Assembly (NCBI GenBank): GCA_015066105.1 | Contig: SVOY01000008.1 | Location: 1-64,000 of the forward strand | DNA from: Oscillospiraceae bacterium | Lineage (GTDB): Bacteria > Bacillota > Clostridia > Oscillospirales > Acutalibacteraceae | Direction: 5' to 3' | DNA: 64,000 nucleotides | In this document: in pieces, positions 25,338-34,664 of the stretch | How positions within the stretch are numbered: position 1 is the first letter of the stretch | Layout: each line of letters starts with the position of its first letter | The notes under the pieces: model-generated | Told to the model about the DNA's origin: nothing | Seen by the model: only the letters and a program-made list of their open reading frames with translations | Databases searched by the model: none | Program-made: the position numbers and the translations under genes

Positions 25338-26576
25338 ATGAATTTAAAAAAGAAATTTATTGCTTTATTTGTGCTTGTTATTTGCGTATTGCCTCTTGTC
25401 GGCTTTTCTTGTGCGGCTTTTTCTGAAAAGGAAATTGCTGTCGGTAAGTTCTACTCAGATGAAACAAAGCTTCTTAGCATTTCTCACAGAGGCGACACGG
25501 CAAATTATCCCGAAAATTCACTCAAGGCAGTTGAATCAGCTTTTAGCAAGGGCGCGGATTTTGTTTCCGTAAGCCTTGATAAAACCTCTGACGGTGTGTT
25601 TTATCTTTCTGAAAGGGAAAGTCTCGGCAACATCTGCAACGCACCCTATGAAAAGCTTTCTGAAATAAGTTCAGACGAAATCGGCAGCTACAGATTGTTT
25701 GACGTTTACGGAAATGAAACAGAGTTTGCCCTCACATCGCTTGAAGAGCTTTTGGATAATACCGACAGTGAGGACGGAATTATCCTTGACATTTTATCAG
25801 AGGATAAGGATGCCGTTTACGATATTCTGAGTGAAAACAACGCTCTTTACAGGGTGATTATCCGTACGGACGATTCCTGCTCAAGGCTTGCCGAGTGGCT
25901 TGAAGCAAAGCCGGAAAAGGTTTATTCAATCTGTGTTTACGGCGGCAACATCATTTTCAGCACGGCTTCGGCTTACAATAACGCTTCGGCTGAGGAAATG
26001 CCTGCCGTGCAGTACAGCAGCAAAAACTATTTTAACGTTGCCTACGGTGATTTTTTTGCAAACAGATATCTTTTAAGCGGAAAAGTCCGTGCGGTTGCGG
26101 CAACCTATTCACCTGACCTTTGCGGTCAGAGAGCTGACGGCGGCGACGGATGGAATGAGCTTATAAACAAAGGCTACAGTGTAATTGAAACCAACAATAT
26201 TGAAGCCTTTACAGCTTACAGAGATGAAACGGTGAGGCTTGAAAAGGAGCTTGCCGCGCTTACCCTTAAGGCTGATGAGGCTGATAAATCCGTATATTCG
26301 CAGGTGAGCCTTGATAATCTTGAAAAAGCTATGGCTGAATGTGAAAAGCTGCTTTCCTCATCCGTTTTTTCACTCGGTGAGGCTCAGCAGGCTTACTCTC
26401 GCTTGCTTTTTGCACTTGAGGATATGAAAATATCCACGGGTGAGGTTGATACAAGGGGAGCATTGAATGTTACCGCAGGAAAGCTTACGGCAACGGTGCT
26501 TGTCGGTGCGGCTCTTCTTTGCGGTCAGATATATGTATATAAAATGCGTAAGGCAAAAAAGGAGAAGCAAGATTAA
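25338..26576 (+). CDS. GDPD-like membrane-anchored protein, catalytic residues lost
   Basis: 412 residues: signal peptide (basic MNLKKK, hydrophobic to ~26), a GDPD-type barrel (~45-300), a helical segment (~300-370) and a C-terminal membrane helix (~385-402) with a Lys-rich cytoplasmic tail. The barrel opens with SHRGDTANYPENSLKAV like active GDPDs. The metal-binding ExD is replaced (FVSVSLDKTSDG) and the HD pair reads LSERES. It is therefore probably not a working phosphodiesterase and may bind a ligand or act as a scaffold outside the cell. It pairs thematically with the active GDPD at 19244 but is not in its operon. Confidence 0.78.
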   Translation: MNLKKKFIALFVLVICVLPLVGFSCAAFSEKEIAVGKFYSDETKLLSISHRGDTANYPENSLKAVESAFSKGADFVSVSLDKTSDGVFYLSERESLGNICNAPYEKLSEISSDEIGSYRLFDVYGNETEFALTSLEELLDNTDSEDGIILDILSEDKDAVYDILSENNALYRVIIRTDDSCSRLAEWLEAKPEKVYSICVYGGNIIFSTASAYNNASAEEMPAVQYSSKNYFNVAYGDFFANRYLLSGKVRAVAATYSPDLCGQRADGGDGWNELINKGYSVIETNNIEAFTAYRDETVRLEKELAALTLKADEADKSVYSQVSLDNLEKAMAECEKLLSSSVFSLGEAQQAYSRLLFALEDMKISTGEVDTRGALNVTAGKLTATVLVGAALLCGQIYVYKMRKAKKEKQD

Positions 26577-26618
26577 AACTGAGCTTACGCATTATAAATA
26601 TTGAAGGAGGAAAATAAA

Positions 26619-28211
26619 ATGCAGTTGAAAGAACAGTCATCCTGGCTCGAAAGAGCAAAGACACCCGAAGAGGTGGGTGTATCCTCAAAAGAGGTGCAGG
26701 CCTTTGTTGACCATTGTATGGAGCTCGGCAAGGAGCTTCACTCATTTATTGTAATCCGCCACGGAAAAATTGCCTGCGAGGCATACCGTGAGCCTCTCGG
26801 CCCCGAGCATAAGCATATGATGTATTCGGTAAGTAAGTCCTTTACCTCAACGGCTATCGGCTTTGCCGTGCATGAGGGCTATTTTAGCGTTGACACAAGA
26901 GTTATCGATATCTTTCCCGAGCTTCGCGGCGATAAGCCCGACGAATATCTTGAGGAAATGACGGTTGAAGACCTTCTTACCATGAGAAGCGGCAAGGAGG
27001 TAAGCGTTTTCCTTGACAGAACAAAGGACCGCTGGCTTGAGGATATTATGAATTCACGTTGGATTTCTGAGCCGGGCACCGAGTTCCTTTATATCAGTGA
27101 GAATATGTACGTGCTCTGTGCCATTATCCACAAGCTTTGCGGAATGAGCGTTATGGAGTTCCTTAAGCCCCGTCTTTTTGACCCTCTCGGCATTGAAGAC
27201 CCCTTCTGGGAGACCTGCCCCAAGGGAATTGAAGCAGGCGGCTGGGGTATGATGCTTAAAACAAGCGACCTTGCAAAGTTTACATATTGCTATTCACAGG
27301 GCGGTAAATTCAACGGCAAGCAGGTAATCCCCGAGGAATGGGTAAAGGAGGCTACACGCTACCACGCTGATACAGAGGCGGCCAACAATGAATCCGACTC
27401 AAAGGTAGGCTACGGCTACTGCTTCTGGAGAAATGCCGGCTACAAAAACAGCTACCGTGCAGACGGTATGTTCTGTCAGTTCGGTATTGTGTTTGAAGAT
27501 CTTGACGCCTGCTTTATTTCAACGGGCGGTGAAATTAACGAGCAGGGAATGCGTGACGTTATCTGGGACCATTTCCCCAAGGCCTTCCTTGAAGAAAACG
27601 ACGGTGAAACCGTTGAAATCAGCATCCCCGCCTATGAGCGTGTTCCCGAAAAGAGCCGCTCGGCACTTGAGCAGAGACTTGACGGCAAGAGCATGAAGCT
27701 GTCAAAGCCCATTGCCGTTAACCTTGCAGGCTATCCCACAAGCGTTGTTCCTCTTCCCGCTTTGTTTATGGAAAGTGACAAGGCAGGTAACATCAGCGAC
27801 CTCAGCTTCAGATTTTTCGATGACCACTGCGTAATGACCTGGACAGAGGGCGATGAAATCAACAGCATTAAAATCGGTCTTGACGGCGAATACCGTTGGG
27901 ATGAAATCGTTATCGGCAAAATTCCTTATCACACCTGCTCTGTAGGTTGCTGGAATACCGACAGCATTTTTGAGGTTCATATCCGTTGCATTGAGGTTGT
28001 ATCCGAAAGAATACTTACCTTTAAGTTCAACGGCGATAACGTTGTTCTCAGACCGTCCTCAAATCCGTCAATTGCCGTTATGGCCGAAACTCTTAAGGAG
28101 ACGGTCAAGAGCGTTATCAAGCAGCCTCTTGTTCAGTCTGCAGTTACAAAGGCATTGCCCAAAATCGTGCCTCTTATTGATGCTGTTCAGCGCGGAAAGA
28201 TTAAGGATTGA
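26619..28211 (+). CDS. Serine hydrolase of the beta-lactamase/esterase family
   Basis: 530 residues from ATG 26619 (GAAGGAGG ahead; the longer frame begins at a TTG without a site). The beta-lactamase-like fold (~10-330) has the SxxK motif in MYSVSKSFTS (Ser-Lys near 73-76) and a Tyr in the expected second position (YISENMY). The C-terminal ~200 residues form an extra beta-rich domain. No signal peptide is present, so it is cytoplasmic. It is related to EstB-like esterases and 6-aminohexanoate-dimer hydrolases; the substrate is unknown. It is followed at 17 bases by a YhhN gene. Confidence 0.88.
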   Translation: MQLKEQSSWLERAKTPEEVGVSSKEVQAFVDHCMELGKELHSFIVIRHGKIACEAYREPLGPEHKHMMYSVSKSFTSTAIGFAVHEGYFSVDTRVIDIFPELRGDKPDEYLEEMTVEDLLTMRSGKEVSVFLDRTKDRWLEDIMNSRWISEPGTEFLYISENMYVLCAIIHKLCGMSVMEFLKPRLFDPLGIEDPFWETCPKGIEAGGWGMMLKTSDLAKFTYCYSQGGKFNGKQVIPEEWVKEATRYHADTEAANNESDSKVGYGYCFWRNAGYKNSYRADGMFCQFGIVFEDLDACFISTGGEINEQGMRDVIWDHFPKAFLEENDGETVEISIPAYERVPEKSRSALEQRLDGKSMKLSKPIAVNLAGYPTSVVPLPALFMESDKAGNISDLSFRFFDDHCVMTWTEGDEINSIKIGLDGEYRWDEIVIGKIPYHTCSVGCWNTDSIFEVHIRCIEVVSERILTFKFNGDNVVLRPSSNPSIAVMAETLKETVKSVIKQPLVQSAVTKALPKIVPLIDAVQRGKIKD

Positions 28212-28228
28212 TTTTCTGGAGGGATTAT

Positions 28229-28975
28229 ATGTTTTTAAAAATACTTTTTGTTTTGACTATACTTGCCGAATTTTACACCGTACCCACGTTCTTAAAGTAT
28301 TATTGGCCCCAAAAGTGCAAGAAGTCGCTTCTGTTCAAAATGATATCAGCAACGCTTTTTGTGCTTTGCGGCGTGCTTGCAATGAAGATATCCGGCAACA
28401 ACACCTCTTATGCTTCGCTTATGATAATCGGTCTTGTTTTCGGTTGGGTGGGTGACTATTTCCTGCACAGCCTTAAAAACAAGATGGTTGAGTTTGTTAT
28501 CGGTGTAGTGGCATTTTTGGTAGGACATCTCTTTTACATTGCGGCGTTTTACCATGCGCTGAAAACACTCCGTCCCGATGCAAAGCTGCTTAATTGGTAT
28601 GATTTTGTGGCTGTGGGTGCTGTGTTTGCCCTTGTATGTGTTTATGTTGCCGTTAAAAAGCTTTATCAGAAAAAGGGTCCCATGGTAATAGGCCTCATGC
28701 TTTACGGCATTTTCCTTACGGCAATGGTTGTAAAGGCCTGCCTTTATATGTACGCCGAGTGGGATTACGGCATAAACGATACTATGGTGCCTGCCCTTCT
28801 TACAGTAGGCATCGGCTCGGTGTTCTTTTTCCTCTCGGATGCCTCTCTCGGCCTTATCCTTACAGGTGATGAGGTTAAAAAGAATATGCGCTTTTTCAAC
28901 ATTATCACTTATTTCATTGCACAGGTTTTGCTTGCAGTGAGCATCCTTTTCATAAGGTCAAGTGTATTGGTATAA
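28229..28975 (+). CDS. YhhN/TMEM86-family membrane protein
   Basis: 248 residues with about eight hydrophobic segments. The family signature is present: GLVFGWVGDYFLH (Gly-Asp in a membrane helix) and GVVAFLVGHLFYIAAF, then FFLSDASLGLIL. Eukaryotic members are lysoplasmalogenases, and a bacterial one has been assigned the same activity, so action on plasmalogen-type lysolipids is possible. Plasmalogens occur in Clostridia. ATG 28229 has TGGAGGG upstream and it is likely co-transcribed with the preceding hydrolase. Confidence 0.85.
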   Translation: MFLKILFVLTILAEFYTVPTFLKYYWPQKCKKSLLFKMISATLFVLCGVLAMKISGNNTSYASLMIIGLVFGWVGDYFLHSLKNKMVEFVIGVVAFLVGHLFYIAAFYHALKTLRPDAKLLNWYDFVAVGAVFALVCVYVAVKKLYQKKGPMVIGLMLYGIFLTAMVVKACLYMYAEWDYGINDTMVPALLTVGIGSVFFFLSDASLGLILTGDEVKKNMRFFNIITYFIAQVLLAVSILFIRSSVLV

Positions 28976-28990
28976 TTATAAATCAGCTTT

Positions 28991-29020
28991 GCACCCGATG
29001 AAAATCGGGTGCTTTTCTCT
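28991..29020 (+). terminator. Terminator after the YhhN gene
   Basis: GCACCCGAT / ATCGGGTGC with loop GAAA, then TTTTCTCTT. Confidence 0.9.
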
Positions 29021-29041
29021 TAATATTTTTACCTTTTACTA

Positions 29042-29070
29042 TTGCTCATTTATTATAATTGTGCTATAAT
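29042..29070 (+). promoter_or_regulatory. Promoter of the ruvCAB operon
   Basis: TTGCTC (29042-29047), 17-base spacer, TATAAT (29065-29070), 30 bases before ruvC. Confidence 0.7.
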
Positions 29071-29100
29071 TACTTGATAATTACAGTGAGGTAGTATGCC

Positions 29101-29613
29101 ATGATTATTTTGGGTATCGACCCCGGCTATGCCATAGTTGGCTACGGTGTTCTTGAATACAGAAACAATCACTTTACCGTTATTGATTACGGTGCAATTC
29201 TTACCGATGCAAAAACGCCCTTTAATGAGAGGCTTGAAATTATTTACGACAGACTCTGCAGTATTATTGATACTCACAAGCCCGATGCCATGAGCGTTGA
29301 AAAGGTGTTTTACAACAGCAACGCTAAAACCGTAATTGATGTAAGCCAGGCGAGGGGAGTAATAATGCTTGCGGCGCAGAAAAAGCGCGTGCCCGTTTTT
29401 GAATATACACCCTTGCAGGTGAAGCAGAGTGTCGTAGGCTACGGCCGTGCTGAAAAAAATCAGATACAGGAAATGACCAAGCGCATACTTGCTCTTGAAA
29501 AGGTGCCCAAGCCCGACGATACCGCTGATGCCCTCGCAATGGCAATATGCCACGGACATTCAAGCGGCTCACTGTCAGCCTTCGGCAATATGCGTATAAG
29601 AAAGGGGATTTAA
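29101..29613 (+). CDS. ruvC: Holliday junction endonuclease RuvC
   Basis: 170-residue resolvase that cuts Holliday junctions symmetrically. Acidic catalytic residues: D7 in ILGIDPGYAIVGYG, E in SVEKVFYNSN (~66), and the C-terminal pair in KPDDTADALAMA (~140). The RNase H-like fold motif QARGVIML is present. Length is normal. It is followed after three bases by ruvA. Confidence 0.97.
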   Translation: MIILGIDPGYAIVGYGVLEYRNNHFTVIDYGAILTDAKTPFNERLEIIYDRLCSIIDTHKPDAMSVEKVFYNSNAKTVIDVSQARGVIMLAAQKKRVPVFEYTPLQVKQSVVGYGRAEKNQIQEMTKRILALEKVPKPDDTADALAMAICHGHSSGSLSAFGNMRIRKGI

Positions 29614-29616
29614 CCT

Positions 29617-30219
29617 ATGTTTTACAGTATAACGGGTAATGTTGTAAAGACGGGTGCAGGCTTTGCGGCCGTTGAGTGCGGCGGCGTTGCCTTCAGATGC
29701 CTTACCTCAAATCAGACCCTTTATGAAATTTCCGGCGAAAAGCAGGCAACCCTTTATACCTACCTTAATGTAAGAGAGGATGCGCTTGACCTTTTCGGCT
29801 TTTCAACCGAATACGAGCTCGAATGGTTTAAAATGCTGATTTCTGTCAACGGCGTAGGCCCCAAGGCGGCACTTGCAATACTTTCGGAGCTTTCGGCTGA
29901 TAAGCTTGCTCTCAGTATTTCCTCCAACGACGAAAAGGCAATCTGCCGTGCACCGGGCGTAGGTAAAAAAATTGCACAGAGAATAATACTTGACCTTAAG
30001 GATAAGGTGAAAAATCTTGCAGGCGAAAGCGTTACAACGGCTGAAATTGAAAAAATCAGTGCCGTTAACGATATGTCGAATACAAGTGAGGCCGTTGCCG
30101 CACTTTCAATGCTCGGCTACAGCCAGTCAGAGGCCTCGGTTGCCGTCAGCAAGCTTGATCCGACCTTGCCGGTTGAAGCACTTATAAGGCAGGGACTTAA
30201 ACTATTATCAAATCAGTAA
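29617..30219 (+). CDS. ruvA: Holliday junction helicase subunit RuvA
   Basis: 200 residues. OB-fold domain (1-~63, FYSITGNVVKTG; TYLNVREDALDLFGF), a double helix-hairpin-helix domain (LISVNGVGPKAALAILS and RAPGVGKKIAQRIILDLKDK) and a C-terminal RuvB-binding domain (~150-200, EAVAALSMLGYSQSEA). It holds the four-way junction as a tetramer and guides RuvB. Sits between ruvC and ruvB. Confidence 0.97.
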   Translation: MFYSITGNVVKTGAGFAAVECGGVAFRCLTSNQTLYEISGEKQATLYTYLNVREDALDLFGFSTEYELEWFKMLISVNGVGPKAALAILSELSADKLALSISSNDEKAICRAPGVGKKIAQRIILDLKDKVKNLAGESVTTAEIEKISAVNDMSNTSEAVAALSMLGYSQSEASVAVSKLDPTLPVEALIRQGLKLLSNQ

Positions 30220-30230
30220 GGTGAAAATAA

Positions 30231-31250
30231 ATGGATTTTGAAGAAAGAATTGTTGCTCCCGATATGACGAGCCTTGACAGTGATATTGAGCTGTCTCTCA
30301 GACCCAAGGTGCTGACGGATTATATCGGCCAGGAAAAAGCAAAGGAAAACCTTGAGGTTTATATAAAGGCGGCACTCAGCCGCGGTGAGGCACTTGACCA
30401 TGTGCTTCTTTACGGACCTCCGGGTCTTGGCAAAACAACCCTTGCAGGTATTATTGCAAATGAAATGAACGTAAATCTCAGGGTAACGTCGGGCCCCGCC
30501 ATTGAAAAGCAGGGCGACCTCGCCGCACTGCTTACAAACCTCAACGAAGGCGATGTTTTGTTTATTGACGAAATTCACAGGTTAAACAGAAGCGTTGAAG
30601 AGGTGCTTTATCCCGCAATGGAGGACAATGCCCTTGATATAATCATCGGCAAGGGCCCCTCTGCACGCTCAATAAGGCTCGATTTGCCAAAGTTTACGCT
30701 TGTGGGTGCCACAACAAGGGCAGGACAGCTTTCCGCGCCCTTGCGTGACCGCTTCGGTGTCATTCTCCGCCTTGAGCTTTATTCGCCCGAGGAGCTTGCA
30801 CAGATTGTTACGAGAAGCGCGGGAATTCTCGGCATTGATATTGAAAAATACGGCGCACTTGAAATTGCCGCCCGTTCAAGAGGCACACCGAGAATTGCAA
30901 ACCGTCTTCTTAAAAGAGCAAGAGACTTTGCTCAGATAAGGGGCAACGGCATAATTGATGAGGACAGTGCCGACTACGCTCTTGAAAAGATGGAAATTGA
31001 CCACCTGGGACTTGATAATATTGACAGACTGCTGCTTGAAACAATGATAAAAAGCTACAACGGCGGCCCCGTAGGCCTTGAAACCATTGCGGCAGCCATA
31101 GGCGAAGAGGCAGTGACTATAGAGGATGTTTACGAGCCCTATCTTATGCAAATCGGCTTTTTGGGCAGAACGCCCCGAGGCAGAGTCGCCACGGTGCAGG
31201 CCTACGAGCATCTTGGTCTTACCAAGCCCAACACACAGATAACTTTTTAA
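30231..31250 (+). CDS. ruvB: Holliday junction helicase motor RuvB
   Basis: 339-residue AAA+ ATPase. N-terminal [13 protein letters not shown], Walker [10 protein letters not shown] (~65), Walker B FIDEIHR (~113), arginine finger region [18 protein letters not shown] (~160-175) and a winged-helix C-terminal domain ([12 protein letters not shown] ... [16 protein letters not shown]). It pumps DNA through the RuvA-junction complex. The ribosome site AAGGTGAAA precedes ATG 30231. Confidence 0.98.
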   Translation: MDFEERIVAPDMTSLDSDIELSLRPKVLTDYIGQEKAKENLEVYIKAALSRGEALDHVLLYGPPGLGKTTLAGIIANEMNVNLRVTSGPAIEKQGDLAALLTNLNEGDVLFIDEIHRLNRSVEEVLYPAMEDNALDIIIGKGPSARSIRLDLPKFTLVGATTRAGQLSAPLRDRFGVILRLELYSPEELAQIVTRSAGILGIDIEKYGALEIAARSRGTPRIANRLLKRARDFAQIRGNGIIDEDSADYALEKMEIDHLGLDNIDRLLLETMIKSYNGGPVGLETIAAAIGEEAVTIEDVYEPYLMQIGFLGRTPRGRVATVQAYEHLGLTKPNTQITF

Positions 31251-31259
31251 GGTGATTTT

Positions 31260-32141
31260 ATGAGATATACAAAAGATTGGAAGGATTACGAGCTTATTGA
31301 TTGCTCCGACGGCGAAAAGCTTGAGCGTTGGGGTGATATAATTCTTGTAAGGCCCGATCCTCAGGTAATATGGAAAACTCCCAAAACCAACCCTTTGTGG
31401 AGAAAGGCGAGTGCTTATTACCGCCGTTCAAAAACAGGCGGAGGAGCCTGGGAGGTAAGGGGAAAGATGCCACCTTACTGGAGCATTAAATATAAGGACC
31501 TGACCTTCAACATAAAAACTATGGGCTTTAAGCATACGGGCCTTTTTCCTGAACAGGCAGTTAACTGGGACTACACCCGTGAGCTCATTAAAAAAGCAAA
31601 CCGACCCGTTAAGGTGCTCAACCTTTTTGCCTATACGGGCGGCGCAACCGTTGCGGCACTGAGTGAAAATGCCCACGTTGTTCACGTTGATGCATCAAAG
31701 GGTATGACACAGTGGGCAAAGGAAAACGCCGTTTCATCCTCATTGCAGGACAGAAGCGTAAGGTGGATTGTTGATGATTGCATAAAATTTGTTCAGCGTG
31801 AAATCCGCCGCGGCAATAAGTACGATATAATTATTATGGACCCGCCATCATACGGCAGAGGCCCCGGCGGCGAGGTGTGGAAGCTTGAGGATGAGGTTTA
31901 CAGCTTTGTTGAGCTTTGCAGTGAGCTGCTTCACGAGGACTCAATGATGATGCTTATCAATTCGTACACAACGGGTCTTTCAGCCTCTGTTATGGAATAT
32001 ATTCTCGGTGCCGTGATAAAAAAGAAATTCGGCGGCAGCGTAAAATCCTCCGAAATCGGTCTTCCGGTAACGGAAACGGGTATGATTCTTCCCTGCGGTG
32101 CCTCGGCAATATGGGAAAAAGCCGGTGATATAAATGAGTAA
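31260..32141 (+). CDS. Class I rRNA methyltransferase (RlmI/RlmK-like)
   Basis: 293-residue SAM-dependent methyltransferase. SAM-binding motif I is VLNLFAYTGGATVAAL (~120). Motif II is VVHVDASKGMTQWAKENA and motif IV is IIMDPPSYGRGPGGE (~195), a DPPxY that suits base methylation. It lacks an N-terminal PUA domain, so it corresponds to the short clostridial relatives of RlmI (23S rRNA cytosine-C5 methylation); the target base is inferred. It overlaps ecfA1 by 8 bases. Confidence 0.88.
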   Translation: MRYTKDWKDYELIDCSDGEKLERWGDIILVRPDPQVIWKTPKTNPLWRKASAYYRRSKTGGGAWEVRGKMPPYWSIKYKDLTFNIKTMGFKHTGLFPEQAVNWDYTRELIKKANRPVKVLNLFAYTGGATVAALSENAHVVHVDASKGMTQWAKENAVSSSLQDRSVRWIVDDCIKFVQREIRRGNKYDIIIMDPPSYGRGPGGEVWKLEDEVYSFVELCSELLHEDSMMMLINSYTTGLSASVMEYILGAVIKKKFGGSVKSSEIGLPVTETGMILPCGASAIWEKAGDINE

Positions 32142-32988
32142 GTTTATTGAATTTGAAAACGTTTCCTTTGCTTACCGTGATGAGGACGAGGGAACGGAGC
32201 ATAAGGTTATAGAAAATCTGAGCCTTGCTGTTGACAAGGGCGACTTTGTTTGCGTGCTGGGCCATAACGGCTGCGGAAAATCCACCACGGCAAAGCTTTG
32301 CAATGCAATTTTACTGCCTCAGTCGGGCAGGGTGCTTGTTGACGGCATTGATACAAGGCAGGAGGATAAAATCAACGATATCAGAAGAAAGGTCGGTATG
32401 GTTTTTCAGAATCCCGACAATCAGATTGTTGCAACAATCGTTGAGGATGATGTTGCCTTCGGCCCTGAAAATCTTGGTGTTCCTGCTGAGGAAATAAGAA
32501 GACGCGTTGATGAAGCACTAAGGCAGGTTGAAATGTATGACTTTCGCCTTTCAGAGCCTCACAAGCTTTCGGGCGGTCAGAAGCAGAGGGTTGCCATTGC
32601 GGGCATAATTGCAATGAAGCCCGAGTGTATAGTGCTTGATGAGCCTACCGCCATGCTTGACCCGCGCGGCAGACGTGAGGTAATGAAAACGGTAAAAATG
32701 CTTAACGAGGAGTTTGGCATAACCGTTGTTTTCATTACACATTATATGGACGAAGCCGTAAAAGCAAAAAGAGTAATTGTTATGGATGAAGGTAAAATCA
32801 TCCTTGACGGTTCACCGCGCAAGGTGTTCACTCAGGTTGATACACTCAAAAAAGCGGGACTTGACATTCCCGAGGCAACGGAGCTTGCAATTCAGCTTGC
32901 AAAGGACGGCGTCGGTATCAGAAAAGACGTGCTTGATATAGATGAGCTTTTTGAAGGCCTTGTCAGCTTAATGGAGGATAAAAATTGA
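32134..32988 (+). CDS. ecfA1: ECF transporter ATPase EcfA1
   Basis: 284-residue ABC ATPase of the shared energy-coupling module for vitamin and metal uptake. Walker A GHNGCGKST (~43), Q-loop MVFQNPDNQIVA, signature LSGGQKQRVAIAG (~144), Walker B CIVLDEPTAMLD and H-switch FITHYMDE. C-terminal extension ending LFEGLVSLMEDKN is typical. It shares 8 bases with the methyltransferase and 4 with ecfA2. No substrate-binding S component is in the window, as expected for a group II module serving several S proteins. Confidence 0.96.
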   Translation: MSKFIEFENVSFAYRDEDEGTEHKVIENLSLAVDKGDFVCVLGHNGCGKSTTAKLCNAILLPQSGRVLVDGIDTRQEDKINDIRRKVGMVFQNPDNQIVATIVEDDVAFGPENLGVPAEEIRRRVDEALRQVEMYDFRLSEPHKLSGGQKQRVAIAGIIAMKPECIVLDEPTAMLDPRGRREVMKTVKMLNEEFGITVVFITHYMDEAVKAKRVIVMDEGKIILDGSPRKVFTQVDTLKKAGLDIPEATELAIQLAKDGVGIRKDVLDIDELFEGLVSLMEDKN

Positions 32989-33854
32989 GTATTACAGTTC
33001 TTGAAACAGATAAGCTCACACATATTTATTCAAAGGGCACAACCTCACAGGTTGATGCCGTCAGAGATGTGAGCCTTAAAATTGAACAGGGAGAGCTTGT
33101 GGGCATTATCGGTCACACAGGCTCAGGCAAAAGCACCCTGATTCAGCATTTCAACGGACTTTTAAAGGGTACAAGCGGCAGTGTTTATCTTGAGGGCAAG
33201 GATATATGGAAGGATAAAAGGAATATCCGTGATGTGCGCTTCAAGGTCGGTATCTGCTTTCAGTATCCCGAATATCAGCTTTTTGAAGAGACGGTTTATA
33301 AGGACATTGCATACGGACCTAAAAATATGAAGCTTCCCGAAGAGGAGATTGACCGCAGAGTCAGAAAGGTTATTTCCTATGTTGGCCTTGATGAAAGCTA
33401 TCTTGAAAAATCTCCCTTTGACCTTTCCGGCGGTGAAAAACGCCGTGTTGCAATAGCGGGCGTTATGGCTATGGAGCCGACGGTGCTTATTCTTGACGAG
33501 CCCTGTGCAGGCCTTGACCCCCGGGGCAGGGAAACCGTTCTTTCGCTTATCAGCTCTTACCGCGAAGCTACGGGCAGTACGGTGCTTGTTGTCTCTCACA
33601 GTATGGAGGATATTTCAAAAATCGCCACAAAGGTGCTTGTTATGAACAACTCACGTCTTGCCTATTACGATACGGTTGACGCGGTTTTCACCCACGCTGA
33701 TGAGCTTTATGAAATGGGCCTTAATGTGCCTGAGCTTACAAGGCTTTTTATAAAGCTTCGCGAAAAGGGATATGATGTGCCTGCCGATGTTTATACCGTT
33801 GAAAAGGCAAGGCAGGAGCTTCTTAAGCTTCTTTCGGGGAGGTGCGGCAAATGA
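32985..33854 (+). CDS. ecfA2: ECF transporter ATPase EcfA2 (TTG start)
   Basis: 289-residue partner ATPase. Walker A GHTGSGKST (~40), Q-loop ICFQYPEYQLFEETV (the EcfA2-type FQYPEYQLF), signature LSGGEKRRVAIAG and Walker B LILDEPCAGLDPRG. The start is TTG at 32985, overlapping the stop of ecfA1 (TTGA), with GGAGG 7 bases ahead inside ecfA1. This suggests translational coupling. It heterodimerises with EcfA1. Confidence 0.96.
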   Translation: MSITVLETDKLTHIYSKGTTSQVDAVRDVSLKIEQGELVGIIGHTGSGKSTLIQHFNGLLKGTSGSVYLEGKDIWKDKRNIRDVRFKVGICFQYPEYQLFEETVYKDIAYGPKNMKLPEEEIDRRVRKVISYVGLDESYLEKSPFDLSGGEKRRVAIAGVMAMEPTVLILDEPCAGLDPRGRETVLSLISSYREATGSTVLVVSHSMEDISKIATKVLVMNNSRLAYYDTVDAVFTHADELYEMGLNVPELTRLFIKLREKGYDVPADVYTVEKARQELLKLLSGRCGK

Positions 33855-34663
33855 TATCTGATATTACCATTGGTCAGTATTACAAAGAAAATTCCGTTGT
33901 TCACCGCCTTGACCCGAGAAATAAAATAATCCTTACGGCCGTGCTTATGGCAATGATTTTCTGCTGTAAGAATTTTCTGTCGCTTGCCGTTGTATCTGCG
34001 GTGATACTTGTTTCAATCATTTTTTCAAAAGTACCCCTTAAAATGTTTCTTAAAAGCCTTAAATCGATTATACCGATTATTCTCTTTACCGCTTTATTGA
34101 ATCTCTTTTATATCAAGGGCGGAAGAGAATGGAGCTTGTGGTTTCTGACAGTAACGGAAAAGGGTATCTATACGGCAGTGTTTATGGCCTTCAGAATTAT
34201 ACTTCTTATCGTTTCAAGCTCACTGCTTACTTATACAACAGTGCCGACGATGCTCACAGATGCCATAGAGAGACTGCTTTCACCGCTTAAGGTGTTTCAT
34301 ATTTCCGTACATTCTCTTGCAATGATGATGACACTTGCTTTGAGGTTTATACCAACTCTCATTGAAGAAATTGAGAGAATTACAAACGCTCAGAAGGCAA
34401 GGGGAGCGGATTTTGAAAACGGAAGCCTTATTGACAGAATAAAGTCTCTTATTCCCGTGCTTGTGCCCTTGTTTGTCTCATCCTTCAAAAGAGCCTATGA
34501 CCTTGCTTTTGCAATGAGCTGTCGCTGTTATACCGGCGGCGAGGGCAGAACAAGAATGAAGCAGACGAGCTTCGGCATTAAGGATTTTGCAGCTGATTTA
34601 TTCTTTGCAGCAGGCTTTGCGGGTATAATTTTGCTGAATAAATATTTTGGAGCTTTGATTTGA
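33851..34663 (+). CDS. ecfT: ECF transporter membrane subunit EcfT
   Basis: 270 residues from ATG 33851, which overlaps the ecfA2 stop (ATGA) and has GGGGAGG upstream; an in-frame GTG at 33842 falls inside that site. Five or six membrane helices. The cytoplasmic coupling helices carry the Ala-Arg-Gly signature (NAQKARGADFENG, ~180) and a second Arg-rich stretch (AMSCRCYTGGEGRTR). It links the two ATPases to S components. Confidence 0.95.
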   Translation: MISDITIGQYYKENSVVHRLDPRNKIILTAVLMAMIFCCKNFLSLAVVSAVILVSIIFSKVPLKMFLKSLKSIIPIILFTALLNLFYIKGGREWSLWFLTVTEKGIYTAVFMAFRIILLIVSSSLLTYTTVPTMLTDAIERLLSPLKVFHISVHSLAMMMTLALRFIPTLIEEIERITNAQKARGADFENGSLIDRIKSLIPVLVPLFVSSFKRAYDLAFAMSCRCYTGGEGRTRMKQTSFGIKDFAADLFFAAGFAGIILLNKYFGALI

Positions 34664-34664
34664 T

